Of a DNA stretch of 64,000 bases, positions 36,601 through 48,928 are shown in pieces. Below the pieces are notes generated by a model. It had not been told where the DNA came from. It did no database searches and saw only the letters and a list, made by a program, of their open reading frames with translations. A program made the translations under genes and the position numbers. Origin of the DNA: Protula sp. h YS-2021 (Eukaryota; Annelida; Polychaeta; Sabellida; Serpulidae). Position 1 is the first letter of the stretch. Each line of letters starts with the position of its first letter. The DNA lies in NCBI GenBank assembly GCA_949752745.1, contig OX457027.1:93567728-93631727 (forward strand). Reading direction: 5' to 3'.

Positions 36601-38408
36601 ACACACCGATCAAATTCTAAAAGCGTACGGAGAACATCTACTGCATCATTCTGTGCTGCTACCATTAGCGCTGTTGCTCGATAGTTATTTAAGTGATCAT
36701 ATTTAGCACCTTTTGTACGCAGTAATTTTACAGCCCGAGCAGCATTTTTTTCTGATGCATAAAACAACGCTGTCCAGTTCTTTTCATCTGTCTTTTCTAG
36801 AGCAGCACCAAACTTTAACAATACTGCTATGACATCAACTGCATCATTGGCAGCTGCTCTCATAAGTGGAGTTGTTCCATGGTCATCACAATAATCAACT
36901 CTAGCCCCTTTTGCTAACAACAGCTTTGCTGCTTTGGACGAATTCATCTCGGACGCATATAATAATGCAGTACACTTCTCTCCACTTGCATCTTCTACAA
37001 ATACTCCTTTGTCAATCAACAGCTCTAGTACATCCACAGAATCATGTCGTGCAGCAATTAATAAAGGATTCTCACCGTTCTCATTGCATTGATTAATATT
37101 AGCATTTGCTTCAATCAGCAGTTTTGTTGCGTGGTGAGAATTTCTCTGCGCTGCGTGAAACAGTGCGCTCCATCCGTTTGCGTCCGATGCTTCTACCGCA
37201 GCCCGTTTATTTAGTAATAAAGATGTTACAGCTGCTGCATCATTCCGTGCTGCGATCATCAGTGCTGTAACGCCATCTTTGCTGCAATAATTTACATTAG
37301 AACCCTTCTTTAGAAGAAGTTGCGCTGCTGTATAAGCATTTGTCTCAGATGCGTAAAATAATGGTATCCAGCTTTGTCCATCTGTTGATTTTATATCAAT
37401 ATTCTTAAGCAAAACAGGAATAACGTCCACTGCATTATTAGCTGCAGCTATCATTAAGAGTGTTGTGCCATGATCATTACAATGATTGAGATTCACATAT
37501 TTCTTGACCAATAGGTTTAGAGCTTTTTTAGCATTGTTTGCTGCAGCATAAAATGCTGCTGTCCAGTTCTTATCGTCTGTTTTCTCTGGCACAGCACCAT
37601 GCATTACCAGTAACGGTATCATATCGACTGCATTTTTGGCAGCTGCTATCATAAGCGGTGTTGCCCCATGCTTACTACGATGATGAACATTAGCACCTTT
37701 GCGGAGCAGAACTTTGGCTGTTTCTGAAAAATTGTTCTCCGAAGCGTAAAATAAGGCAGTCCACCCATTGTCATCCATTGCTTCCAGTTCAACCCTGGCA
37801 TCGGCCAACACTTCCACAACATCGCGTGCGCCATGAAGCGCGGCAACCATAAGCACAGTGGCATTATACTTACAGCGATGCTTCATATTTGCACCGTTAT
37901 TCAAAAGCAATTTCACTGCATGGCGGGCATTGCGTGCTGATGCCCAAAACAAAGCCGTTTTACCGTTTTTATCAGTTGCTTCCAGTTCAGCTCTTTTATT
38001 TAACAACACCCCTATTACACATATTGCATTATTGTAAGCTGCAAACATAAGCGCTGTGGCTGAATCGCTTGAACGTTTTGCATTGACGTCCGCTCCGTGA
38101 TCTATAAGGATTTCAGCGATGCCCTTGTGGTCTTTTTGAGTACAAAACATTAGAGAGGTTGTGCCGTCCTGTGTGCTTAAATTGACATCAACTCCTTGCT
38201 TTTGTAGTAAATCGCGCACGCCAATATACTTGCTTTTGATGCAGGCCATGTGTAATGGCACTGACGTTGGCTGCCAGTCTAGACTGTAGCTATAATTGTG
38301 GAGTGAACTCAATAATGTCTCCTCTCTGATATAGGCTCCGTACTGTGAAAAAATTTTACCATGCTCTAACTTCTTTAGCAATTTAACATTCTGTCCTACA
38401 CTTCTTCT
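33670..38408 (-). CDS. ankyrin-repeat and Death-domain protein, one in-frame stop
   Basis: Three minus-strand exons share one frame. Exon A (38408-34814) encodes about 30 ankyrin repeats (TPLMIAAxNDAVDVIxxLLxxGA type), then a Ser/Thr/Lys-rich tail with KRKKT. Exon B (34137-33977) and exon C (33814-33670) encode a Death domain: FVKIANKIGNEQRRLGILLG, VKTHEMEQFE, then across the junction DILRRWREISGDKSDEEL. Splice sites are GT/AG and phases match (1, 0, then 1 out). Such proteins are cytosolic adaptors in immune or apoptotic signalling in invertebrates. Upstream exons are needed, since exon A opens at an acceptor with no ATG. One TAA (35837-35835) interrupts an otherwise perfect frame at residue about 849, leaving 40 more codons before a 302-aa continuation. 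It may be a young pseudogene, a polymorphism, a sequence error or readthrough. Confidence 0.75.
34138..34813 (-). other. intron between the ankyrin exon and Death-domain exon
   Basis: Begins GTTTGT and ends TTTCCAG on the minus strand. AT-rich, no ORF of note. Confidence 0.65.
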
Positions 38409-38850
38409 CTAAATTAATAACAGTATTAGCTTTGTAACCCAATATTTAATTGATAGCTAATATTTAATTTCTGCCAAATTCAGTTTCTGCCAAAGTTATT
38501 TTTTCTTCTTTTGCACATGGCTTGAGTTTATTTGTTAAACCTAGAGTAAAGAGAATATGCATTAAGTGCCCAAAAAATGATAACAAAGCAGCAAAAATAC
38601 AAATTTAAAAAAAATCGATACTAAGGGTAATGAGGTACTGCCCAGTGAAGAACATTATTTATTAGCTACGTGGTTATTTTTAGAGACGAAACAATCCAGT
38701 TATATTTGCATGTTGTGATGGTTGTGATGTCATTTTGGTAACTCAGTTAAATTTGGAACCCTATGTTCCTCGTTGTAAACTGCGTCCTCCCCTAATTCAA
38801 ATTTTTAATCAAATAACATTATAACCCTAGCGTTAGAAACGATTTTGGTA
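38409..38850. other. no recognisable gene
   Basis: Presumed intron upstream of the ankyrin exon. The 5' exon of that gene was not located. Confidence 0.45.
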
Positions 38851-40930
38851 AAAAATGGTCTTTTGTCAATTTTTCAGCATATAATTTTCGGAAATACGGA
38901 AAACAGTAATAACAAGGCAAGTAGTCATCACTATTATCTTTTAACAAAATGTCAAGACACTGAGGCCAGATTTCTGGTGTGAGTTAAGATTTCTCAGATT
39001 TTTTTCTGTTTTTTTTTTTTTTTTTGCTAAAATTTTTAGCCAGTCACGAGAAACAAATAATGTACGGACCAGAAGCAATGATTGCAGTCTTTACTTAAAG
39101 TTGAAGACAATGAAGCTATTTTCCTGAACTGTCTTTTTATTTTTTCGCCAAACTTTCCGCCAATTTTTATCAATCAACAGAGGGGTAATACCAAGGTAAT
39201 AAGTAATACTAGCTACCTTCACCTAATATTTCAAGACAGTAAGACAATTTACTGATTTTATTATTGTAATTTTTTGGTTTTCTTTTTTTTTTTTTTTTGC
39301 AGAGCATTCCACCACATTTTCAACAATCAAGAAAACAAATTAATAACTACATAGATATTATTGTTGGCTACAATTGCTTAAAATTTCAAGGCAGTAAGGC
39401 TATTTTCCTGCAGATAGTTAAGATTTTACCGAAGTATTTTTTTTGTTCTTTGCCACATTTTTTGCAAATTTTTGCACTACAATTTGTAACAGTTAGGAAG
39501 ATAGAAAGTCCTGATACCTTTTCCTGAAATTTCAAGACAGTACAAACAATTTCCTGGGATTAGTTAGACTTTACTGTTTTTATTGTTATATATATATTTT
39601 TTTTTGTTTTTTTTTCGCCGAGAAATCCACCACATTCTTAGCAATCAAAACACCCACATTAATAACTATGTACATATTAATCTGGTTACCTTCACGCATA
39701 ATTTTAAGACAGTAAGGCTATTTTGTTCTGCTACCTTTTCTTGAAGCTTCGAGACAGTAAAACCAATTTCCTGGGGTTTGTTAAACTTTTGCTGATTTTT
39801 TTTCTTTTATTCTTTTATTTTGTGGGTGAGGGGGAGTTGTGAATCACCACAAATTTGATAGCAAGGTAATGTCTGGTACCTTTGCTTGAATTTCCAGACG
39901 GTGAGGCTATTTTTCTGCAATGTATCATGATTGTATTGAGCTTTTCGTCGAAATTGTAGCCAGTATTTGTCAGTCACCCTAAAAGTAAGATCCACGTAGC
40001 TAGCAATGCCTGTTATCTTAACTTAAAATTTCAAGACAGTACGAATTTTTTCCTGGAGTCAGTTCATATTTTCCAAAAATATGATTTTTGCAAATATTTC
40101 GGCTAATTTACGGCGAAACCACAAACAAGAAATAGGTATGTGGACACCTATGCATCCTAACTTCCATCAAACTCGTACAATGTTTTCATGGAAGTTGATT
40201 TGTCGAATTACCAAAAAATTAATAACCTCTTAGGTAGTAATGTGTGCTACTGTCACTCAAAATTATTAAGGAATGAGGTTATTTTCCGAGATTTCGCTGA
40301 AAGATTTTGCTCTTTTTTTCGCCAAAATTTTCACTAATTTTTGGCCAGTCACCAAATTAACTAATAGCTAATTCGCTGAAGTAGTTAATATTTTACTGAT
40401 TTTTCGCCAACTTTTTTTTTTGCCGATTAACAAAAAGTAACAGCAAAGCAAGTGGTAATGCTTGCTACCTTTACATAAGTCTTCAAGCCAGTAAGACTAT
40501 TTTTCTGGAGCTCTTTAAGGTTTTTCTGATTTTTTTAAAAATGCAGAAAACGTAGAGACCCGATAGGTAATAATATTTGCTACCTTCATTTAAAATTTAA
40601 AGGGAAATAGGCTATTTTCCTGCAGATAGTTGAGATTTTAAGAGAGAAAAAATTTTTTGGCCAATATTTTCGCGAATTTTGGGCGAATCGTCAGAAAAGT
40701 ACCAGCCATGTGAAACTATGCACCTACCTTCTACGAAAATTTTAGAAGGTTTCCACGAGAACCTAAGAGGAGAACGTTCTAAAGGAATTTGGTTTTTGGC
40801 CAATATCTCCACCAATTTTTTGAGAATTCCCAGAAATAATAATGACCTGCTAGTTACTTATACCTGCTATCAACAACCGAAATTTTGAGACGTTCACGAT
40901 AAAAACCTAGGAGAATAAACACTTTTTCAA
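38850..40930. repeat. diverged 140-190 bp tandem repeat, about 12 copies
   Basis: The phrases TTTCAAGACAGTAAGGCTATTTTCCTG, TTTTTCGCCAAA and GCTACCTTCACTTAAAATT recur (anchors near 39231, 39389, 39532, 39705, 39894, 40033, 40265, 40483 and 40600). Poly-T tracts occur in each unit. Non-coding. Confidence 0.8.
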
Positions 40931-42020
40931 CCTAAAAGCGTTCATACGCACACACTTTCAACGATTGCCAAAGTTCTGGTTACTTTTATTCTTTAATGAC
41001 CATAGAAATGTCAGCGTGCGGCTTTTCTAAAATACATAAATATTAGCATTACTTGACAAGCTGACAAATTATATCGAAAACTTACTTCAGTGTCACGGCA
41101 TAAACTTACCCCACCCTCAGCCGTATAAGCAGAACGGTTCATGTTGTCACAGAGTAACGCACAGTAAGAAGACGTGCACTCCCGTCGTGTCTTCCCCTTT
41201 TGCCTTATCTGTCTTTTTGTTGAGCTTTATTTAGTTTTCTGCCACACTATTCGCCTAAACCTTAAAAAATGGCAATGCGTTAAGTATTTGTTCTAAAATA
41301 ATTATTTCTTTCCCCATACATATATAACATATATAACAATAACTTATTCATATTTCAAAGTATTTGCAATGTAATTCTTTGCTATGAAAGATTTGCTTCC
41401 TATAGGTAAATGTTTACTTAATAAATAAAGAAATATCTAAATGTTTACTCCTTAGTTCATTTCAAAATCCTGATATCCGGATTGTACTACAGATGCAGAC
41501 TGCTCAGTCCTCAGTAATACATTTGTCTTTGCGTGTAATATTCTACATCTTCTGCTGCAATTTAACGTCTATTAATATTACTGTATCATTCTAGTATGCA
41601 TACACGGAAATAATTTCTATCCTACAATCAATAAGATCAAAGTCTTTCTTTGAAGTTCACAAAGACCTAAACGAGATATTTATTGCACTTATGTTTCGCA
41701 GTAGGAGATAAATAAATGGCCATATGCTGTCAGTAATGATAAGACAAACTTTATGACTTGTCTGTCATCTTTAGGACTTGAATGAGCTTTAATGAAACTT
41801 CAAATGGGAACATTTCCAGTTTAAATCGAAGAATACAACAGCTTAAGAAAACATATCTTCTTATCTGGTAAGGGGCGATAATGAAGCTTTTGCAGCTTCT
41901 CTTGCATCTTAAGTGCCGAGTAGCAAAACGTCGGCAATTTAGAAACTAGAATTATTCGTTATATCTTTTCTATCTACATAATAAATAAGATTCATTGAGT
42001 TCATTTTATCTAGTTTAAAT
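40931..42020. other. no recognisable gene
   Basis: AT-rich unique DNA. Nothing recognised. Part may be the 5' LTR of the BEL/Pao element, but it is too diverged to delimit. Confidence 0.5.
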
Positions 42021-43210
42021 CTAGCTGCTCGATTGCTAGCTGCTTACAGCCGACGAGTTTAACTCCGCACATATTATAATGTGTGTATATAAGGCTCTGA
42101 TTTCAATACATTCGTTCTTTTTTTTAAACTAAATTGAGTTGGTTTATGCTTCTCTACGTTGAAGTTTAATGTAAGTTGGTTTATGCCGCCTCGCAATGAT
42201 GTTATCAAGCTTTCTCTTCGTTTGTCTGCGTATCTGTCTTCATGGAAATCCTGTTTTACCGTCACAGCCGTTAACTTTAATAAACGCGCAACTCAAATTT
42301 TACCTCGTTGTTCTCGTCCGTCCTTCCGGTCGCCGCCGTTCGCTGTAGTAAAACAGGACGTAACGGTTCGATGCGTCTTGTGATGTCTTGCTGTCAAAAG
42401 TTCCTGTGCAATAAACTATTTCATTATCAAACGTCAGGAGACAGGTCACATGACGTCCACTGAATACGCAAGTGACCATTTCCGTTTCACAAGACAGGTG
42501 CTCTAAGGTCACGTGACGTTCGCTGTGTATGCAAATAGCCATTTCCTTTGACTTCGCAAAGCATCACTTAAAGATGTATTGTATCTATACATTGACCTTA
42601 TTGCCTTCGTCGTGGACTGACATTGTAGTTCATGGACTTCAGTTCAGTCATCATTGCATGTTGACTTATTGCATGGGTTCGTGTCAACATGAGCTGATGA
42701 TCCGACTTTTTGGTTGACGTGTTCAAGGTCTGTGAGTGCTACTTGAGATAAAGGTACACTAACTTTGTCGAAAGTGATATCACATTATATTATTACTTTG
42801 TTGGTCTACTCGTTTATGCCAACAGTTTTATTTGGCCTGCATTATTCTACCGCCATAGTGATGTCGTGATATATTATTTGCTTTTTTATTCTTCACTGGA
42901 TTTGTTCACGAGAAACTTAATTGAAACTTATGTTGTTTTTCTTGCTCGGAAACCTTTTCACATTTTATGGAGGCTCGTCTTATTTGACCGTCGTGGTGTT
43001 TTAGTGTGCCTTCGGATTTGTTTACTGATCTTATTTTATGACTCATATTTTTAGATTGACGGAAGCGAACAAATGTGAAGGCTTTTTGCCTGACCTATTG
43101 TAGCAGTAACAATATGTTTTGTTCGGCTAATTCTTAAGTTGGATACATCTTAGCTAGCTTAGTACATAGATAACTATTACACTTAGTATTAGCCTAAAAG
43201 CTACACAAAT

Positions 43211-43766
43211 ATGGAGTTAGAAGGGATAGACGCTGCAAGTGAAGTCAAGATTTACTCTGAGGAAGTTGATGATTTTGAACTTTCCCGTTAAGCAGGTTAT
43301 GTGTTGATACAAGCTTACAGTCGTTTACTTTTGTTGAATGATCCTAATATAGATGATTTGTGTAGGGCTAGGGATACTTACAATCAGAAAGTAAAAGGCA
43401 TTAGCGGTTGTGTAAATTTTTTGAATGAAGCTACAGGCTTTAAGGTTGTTTAGGCGATTCTTGATAAGTTTGAAAAGTAGACGAACAAGCCGCTCGAATT
43501 TTAGTGACTTTACGTAACTATGTGTCAGACAACTCAAATTCAAGATGCGAAGTACTTTTTCGATCACAAAATATCACTCTAGGTGAATTGAACGGCCAGG
43601 TAGTATTAGATCGAACTGTCAAAAGACTTCAGTGCGAACTTAAGTTTTGCGGTACTTCAAACAAATGGCAAAATTTCTTGACATCGAGTCCAAGCATAGA
43701 ACTGTTAAAGATCTCGAAATTGCTAAGATTAGAGTTTACGTGTTATCGCGCTATGAAGGTTTAGTC
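43211..43766 (+). pseudogene. gag-like remnant of the BEL/Pao element
   Basis: A frame starting MELEGIDAASEVKIYSEEVD at 43211 is broken by several stops before the protease region. It holds a place and charge composition that suit a gag N-terminus. No zinc knuckle was seen. Function is assigned from position only. Confidence 0.4.
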
Positions 43767-43823
43767 TGAACTCAGGTTGATAATTCGGTTTCAGTTCCTG
43801 TTGTAGAGTCAAGTAATACTGTC

Positions 43824-44309
43824 GTGATGAAATCATTCTCAAAAGCAATACCTGAGGTTGTTTTGAATCCGGAAGATGTTGATGTATCTCACTCAACTTT
43901 GGTGGATCCTGATCTTGATGCAAATGCTTCTGTCCCTAATGCTCCTAGGAAAATTCGTAAACTTATTGGTAGATTAAAGTCGCAAGTTAAAGTCACCAAA
44001 GCCCTACATGATCCTCCACTGGTTCAGTCTGAGTCCACCAATGGAAAGGTTGTGAGTCTTAGTCCGAATGCCGTACTATTTGAGCCTGGAAAGTCTAACC
44101 AATCTGGAAATATTCAGTCCAGTGAGGCTTTTTCTGGAACGATTTGCATGAGTTCTCTTCAGAATTCCACCTTAAGCTCTATGATTGTGCCTGTCTATCT
44201 CTCAAACCATCCTTACCAAGAACGTTTGGTGCACGCGTTATTGGACTCGCAAGCCGATACTTCCTTCATTCCCTATTCTACTTGTAAAGCGCTAGGACTA
44301 GAAGATTAA
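43824..44309 (+). pseudogene. retropepsin-like protease region
   Basis: The 161-aa open stretch ends VHALLDSQADTSFIPYSTC. LLDSQADT aligns with the LLDTQSDTTFI active-site motif of Pao-type proteases (the aspartate in the D-S/T-G-like triad is shifted to DSQ). It is terminated by an in-frame TAA directly after. The preceding Lys/Arg-rich linker resembles Pao polyprotein spacers. It is degenerate and no longer joined to the reverse transcriptase. Confidence 0.6.
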
Positions 44310-44524
44310 AAAACCAAGCTTTCTTTGTCAATAATGTTTGCAGAAAACAAACAAACCGACAGTGAAAAGGTCACAGATTTCACCGTTCGTGGTTTTTATA
44401 GTCATTTGAAAATTTCTCCTCCTTGTTTCTATGGAAATATCATGCCGTCCAACTGCCGAGATGTGTGAGCAGTGGCCCAACTTGCTTTCAGTGGGCGAAC
44501 ACCTCGTCCCTTTACAATCTTGGG

Positions 44525-44605
44525 TGGGAGACGGTTAGCTCAGTTGGTTAGAGCGTTGTTCTGGTATTCCCGAGTTCTCGAGTCCGATTCCGACTCGGGG
44601 TGGTA
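44525..44605 (+). repeat. tRNA-derived SINE inserted in the retroelement
   Basis: An A-box TTAGCTCAGTTGGTTAGAG and, about 33 nt later, a B-box-like TCTCGAGTCCGATTCC form a tRNA-like head. It interrupts the region between protease and reverse transcriptase, so the SINE inserted later. Confidence 0.6.
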
Positions 44606-44984
44606 AGCAGAGGATTGACATTTGCTCATATTGCTTTAGCTAAGCGAATAAAGTTGGTTAGATCAGCTATCACGGAATTCAAAATTAACGCCCACTGAGG
44701 CTTTCGGCCATTTCTTTAAAACTTCTTATGAAATAGAACTCCTTATAGTATATAACTGTGTTTAGGCCTTAGTTCAAAGAGATGTTATTGCTCCGGAAGG
44801 TGACAGTCCCTAGGCACAACTTACCGATTTAGGTTGGGGTACTGTCCTTGTCGGTACTGCTTATAGCGAGGATGAAGCCAAAGGTGGTAGTCACAGGATT
44901 TTGACTTGTGAAACTTTAGACTCGGATAAACTTTTGCATGTGTCGCTTAAAACAATAACTAAGAAAGTTGGTTCTTCTCTCAGG

Positions 44985-45600
44985 TATTGCTGAAGAAGGC
45001 AGTGGAATTTCAAAGGACGATCAAAGATTTCTTGATCTCTTAGAGGAGGGTGTCATCCATTTGGCTAACGGTCATTATCAAGATTACCTCTGCCTTTCAA
45101 ATCCAATCAAACCCATGATCTTGCAAACAATATTGTTCAAGCTAGAAGAAGGTTAAGCTATCTTCAGTTAAAATTTAAACGGGATCACAACTACAAGAAT
45201 GATTATGTCAAGTTTGTGGATGAAATGATTTCAAGCGGCTACGCCGAAAGGGTTCCTCAAGACGAAATAAACATAGGAGAAGTTTGCTTTATCCAATCAT
45301 CATGGCGTCTACCATTTTCAAAAGAAAAGAATTCGTGTAGTTTTCGATTGCAGTGCTAGGTGTAAATGAAAATCTCTAAACGATTGTTTATTGCAGGGCC
45401 CGATTTAGCAAACTCTTTGTTTAGTGCTCTCTGTCGCTTCCATGAGGAACGTGTCGCAGTTTCGTATGACGGTTTGGTGCTACGGGTTCGCTTTGGCGTT
45501 CACATATTTGTCATCAAGAAAATAGCCTCGGACTATGAAAATGTCTTTCGTTTTGATATAGGTGATTTTATCCAAAAGATATTTTACGTTGACGATGGTT
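44985..45600 (+). pseudogene. reverse-transcriptase remnant
   Basis: KDDQRFLDLLEEGVIHLANG, then LKFKRDHNYKNDYVKFVDEM, SGYAERVP and, in another frame, GPDLANSLFSALCRFHEERV match the order of Pao-type RT N-terminal motifs (FLxxxExGI, YxxFMxDMxxxGYAExVP, QGPDLTNSL). The YxDD catalytic box could not be found. Four or more frame changes occur, so no active enzyme could be made. Confidence 0.65.
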
Positions 45601-45883
45601 GAAATCTGTTCAAACTTCTAGTGGTAATTGTACAAAAGGAGGCATTTTCAGCAGAGATCGAAGTACTCCGAAGTGGGCAGTCTTTATCGCGTAAGAGTTA
45701 AATTGCAAAACTTGATCCGTTTCTTGACGACAGAGGTATTCTCCTCAAACTGTCCCATGCTTCTTTCGAAGTCGAGACATTTTACCTATTTGGTTGTTAG
45801 ACATACTCACACACCATTGTAAAGGCATGACCCTTAATGACATCAGGTCTTCGGGATAGTGGATAATTAGTGGTTCTGCTATT

Positions 45884-46818
45884 GTGTCAAAGTTTGCTCA
45901 CTGTGTGACCTGCAAGAAATTACGCGTAATTTCTCCCTCCCCGAAGATGTCAGACTTACTAACTGATTGGTTGAAACATAGTGCACCGTTGACTAATGTG
46001 GATAATTTTGGGTCGGTCATTGTAAACTATGGTCGAAAGAAGTCAAAGCAATGGGCAGTCCTGTTTACCTATCTTGTGTCTAGGGCGGTCCACATAGAAA
46101 TAATTACATCCCTCATTACAAGCTCATTCATTAATGTTCTTCGTAAGTTTATTTCAATTCGTGGCTCCATTGCTCTATTACGTTCGGATCAAGGCGCAAA
46201 TTTCATTGAAGCTCACAGTGAGTTAGCGCGTGTTCTCGATTCTACGCAAGCAACCTAAATTCGTGATTTCCTTTTAAAAAATGGTGGTGATTTCGAAGTC
46301 AAATTCAATCCACCTTATTCCTGTCATATGGGTGGAGTCTGGGAGAGGATGATCAGAAGTATTCGTAGTATTTTGGAAGTTATCCTCTACCAGCAAGGTT
46401 CATATCTTTGTGTATGAACTTAGTGCTGTTATTAATAGCAGATCTCTTACCTTAAAATTGACAACGAAGTCAAAGGTGATTGTTTCTCCCCGGCGTTTTC
46501 AGGCATCATGATACATATTCTGTTAAACGTTGGCACAGGAGCCAATGTGTTTTGGTCCCGTTAGAAGAAAGAATATTTGCATATTTTACAAACTACACAA
46601 AATGGCTGTTCTCCCAACAAAATTTGAAAGTTGGAGATATAATTGTAATTGAGGATGAGCAGGTAGCTCGCAATGTGTGGTCTTTATCGAGAGTGGTTGA
46701 AACTTATCTTTCAAAAGATGATTTTTGTTCGGTGATAGCAAGCTTGGTAGAAATGGTAACCGTGTTCGAGACACGGTTATTTAGTAAAACAAGCTCACAA
46801 ACTGGTAATATTAACTGA
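45884..46818 (+). pseudogene. integrase remnant
   Basis: The first open piece (45884-46258) reads CVTCKKLRV, DNFGSVIVNYGRKKSKQWAV, FTYLVSRAVHIEI and LLRSDQGANFIEA, which is the rve core with the expected D(N) and SDxG(A/T)NF. The next piece gives [20 protein letters not shown] with the third acidic residue. The last (46480-46818) reads LKVGDIIVIEDEQVARNVWS, the C-terminal GDxVLxxxxxxPRxxWxxGRV-type domain of Pao integrases. Stops at 46258 and a frameshift near 46410 break it. Confidence 0.7.
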
Positions 46819-47262
46819 CGCCTAGTTGTTTTATTGTCAAATACTATTGCAGGTTATTGATTTGGTATTTGTATTTGACAGTATGTTGTGTTTGACAATT
46901 TTTTTGTTTACTTCAGTTTGTTATTGATTAATTACAACGTCATTTATACATATATTGCCGAGGAATTGCGCAACGAAGGAGCAAAGTACATGATCTCCTT
47001 ACAATTATTCTGATAGGCAAAAGGCATGTCTGTTTGGAGATGTTGACTTCGATACTTTTTTTGATAGTGTCAGCTTCTGCTTCTAACGTGTAGTGTATTA
47101 TTGTTATGTTATTTCTCTCTGCACTCATTTATTAAATGAAATTTTATTTAATTTGAGGTGTCATAAAATAAATGTATCTGCTCGATTGCTATCTCCTTAC
47201 ATCCAACCAGTCTAACTCCGCACATTGTATGTTATTGTTATTGCTGTAGTTTTTTCTGTTAC

Positions 47263-47264
47263 TC

Positions 47265-47302
<38 letters not shown>

Positions 47303-47334
47303 CAGTAGTAGTAGTAGTAGTAGTAGTAATAGTA

Positions 47335-47386
<52 letters not shown>

Positions 47387-47387
47387 C

Positions 47388-47418
<31 letters not shown>

Positions 47419-47419
47419 A

Positions 47420-47518
<99 letters not shown>

Positions 47519-47585
47519 AAGTAGTAGTAGTAGTAGTAGAAGTAGTAGTAGTTATAGTAGAAGTAGAAGTAGTAGTAGTAATCGA
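47263..47585. repeat. (AGT)n microsatellite
   Basis: Over 300 bp of AGT triplets with AAT and AGA variants, immediately after the BEL/Pao element. The poly-threonine ORF on the minus strand is an artefact. Confidence 0.97.
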
Positions 47586-47734
47586 AGTAGCAGTAAGAAC
47601 GGAAGTAGTAGCAACAGTATTAGCAGTTGGAATAGTTGTAGCAGTCGCAGTAGTAGTGGTAACAACAATAGCAATTATAATAATAATATTGATTGCAAGA
47701 TATGCAAGGCACTTGGAGCGAGGCCTCAATTATC

Positions 47735-47815
47735 TGTTTCTCGGACTGAAATCGAAACCGGGATATTGGATCTACTATACAAGCACCTTAACCAACTGAA
47801 CTATCGCTACACAGA
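47735..47815 (-). repeat. tRNA-derived sequence, minus strand
   Basis: The minus strand contains TAGTTCAGTTGGTTAAGG (A-box) and GGTTTCGATTTC (B-box) about 30 nt apart. A SINE-like insertion near the (AGT)n tract. Confidence 0.55.
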
Positions 47816-47829
47816 GACGTGTATTTCTT

Positions 47830-48525
47830 TGAAACACCAACGCGTGTCTTTGCATAAGGAATAGATTCTTAAAAGAATATTTGTTGCAAGTTCATACCCA
47901 TGCGTAGTGCTGCCGTTATACTAATATTCAAAACAAACTGAAGATCTTAATCTCATGAATGGATTTATTGTCATTTATAAAAGAACAAATGTGTTGTATG
48001 AAGTCTTTTTCATTTTTAAAGATGCTTTAAACAGAATAATATCATGTAGGGGTATTAACGTTGTGTGCATCGCAATGTTGTATGGATGCAGCAAAAACCA
48101 ACCAAGTAAAGTAGCTTTTCAGTCAGGCCTATTTTCAGGACGCGTCAAGGACATTCTTGTTTGATTTACTATTCAACCCTGACCCAAAAGTAATTATTCT
48201 CTGACGTATTAGATAGAGGCTTCACAAAATGCGACATTAACAATTTTTCAATAAAGCAAATACACATTGACCTGGTTAACATGTTGGTAACAATTGGAAG
48301 AATTTGCAAATCAACACTCTACATTGATTATGTAACTGGTTGGGTTAGCGGGTATATTATTCCAGGGGGAGAATGCGATGGGGATATTTAATTAACTGTC
48401 AGGCATCAGATCAAAGTTTAGTTTTATGTCAACAAAAGTGGCTCTCTCAAAAGAGCTTTGTCACTTGCGATTTTTATTCTGTCGTCATCAATCACTGTTT
48501 GGTCTAGGTGCCGACCGCGGACATA
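47830..48525. other. no recognisable gene
   Basis: AT-rich. A 69-aa ORF at 47955-48164 has no motif that I recognise. Confidence 0.5.
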
Positions 48526-48527
48526 CT

Positions 48528-48685
48528 CACAGCTAAGACTTACAACCACAGGTAAGAATTAAGGTCATTATCACAGGTAAGATAAAGATCACAAGCGCAT
48601 GTAAGAATAATAGTCACACTAACAGGTAAAATAAAGGTCACATTCACATGTAAGGCAAAGGTCAGACTGAGGTCTAGGATAATTG
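48528..48685. repeat. 26-30 bp tandem repeat
   Basis: About six copies of (A)CAGGTAAGA(A)TAAAGGTCAC(A/T). Each contains CAGGTAAG, a splice-donor-like motif. Confidence 0.7.
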
Positions 48686-48928
48686 TTGTCAATTCAAAAG
48701 CCACTGTAAAGATCTTTAAATCTCTTAAATCTTTCCTCATGAAATATTACTTATTCCAGTAGAATTGTATCAAATTACATTTTATTTATAGTTTCTTTAT
48801 TTATTTTATATGGCTTAACTTTATGTTGCCATTTAAATAGCAGAAGCTGATATATTCCTACTGCTGTTTGTTTTATAACGGCCTTTGCAGATCAACTTAA
48901 CTCATTGAAGAATACTTGAGGTGTCACC

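Larger units (their letters stand above)
42021..47224 (+). mobile_element. decayed BEL/Pao LTR retrotransposon
   Basis: Plus-strand fragments occur in the order gag-like, protease, reverse transcriptase, integrase, interrupted by many stops and frameshifts. A 50-nt block (CTGCTCGATTGCTAGCTGCT...AACTCCGCACA) at 42021-42071 recurs at 47175-47224 and probably marks the 3' ends of the two LTRs. The rest of the LTRs has diverged. Protease-RT-integrase order with the [11 protein letters not shown] motif after integrase is characteristic of BEL/Pao. It is an old copy and cannot be autonomous. Confidence 0.75.

Noticed and set aside
44230..44309. Intact retropepsin gene
   Set aside because: Stops directly after the active-site region and surrounding frameshifts show a relic.
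47259..47729. 156-aa threonine-rich ORF
   Set aside because: Translation of an (AGT)n microsatellite.
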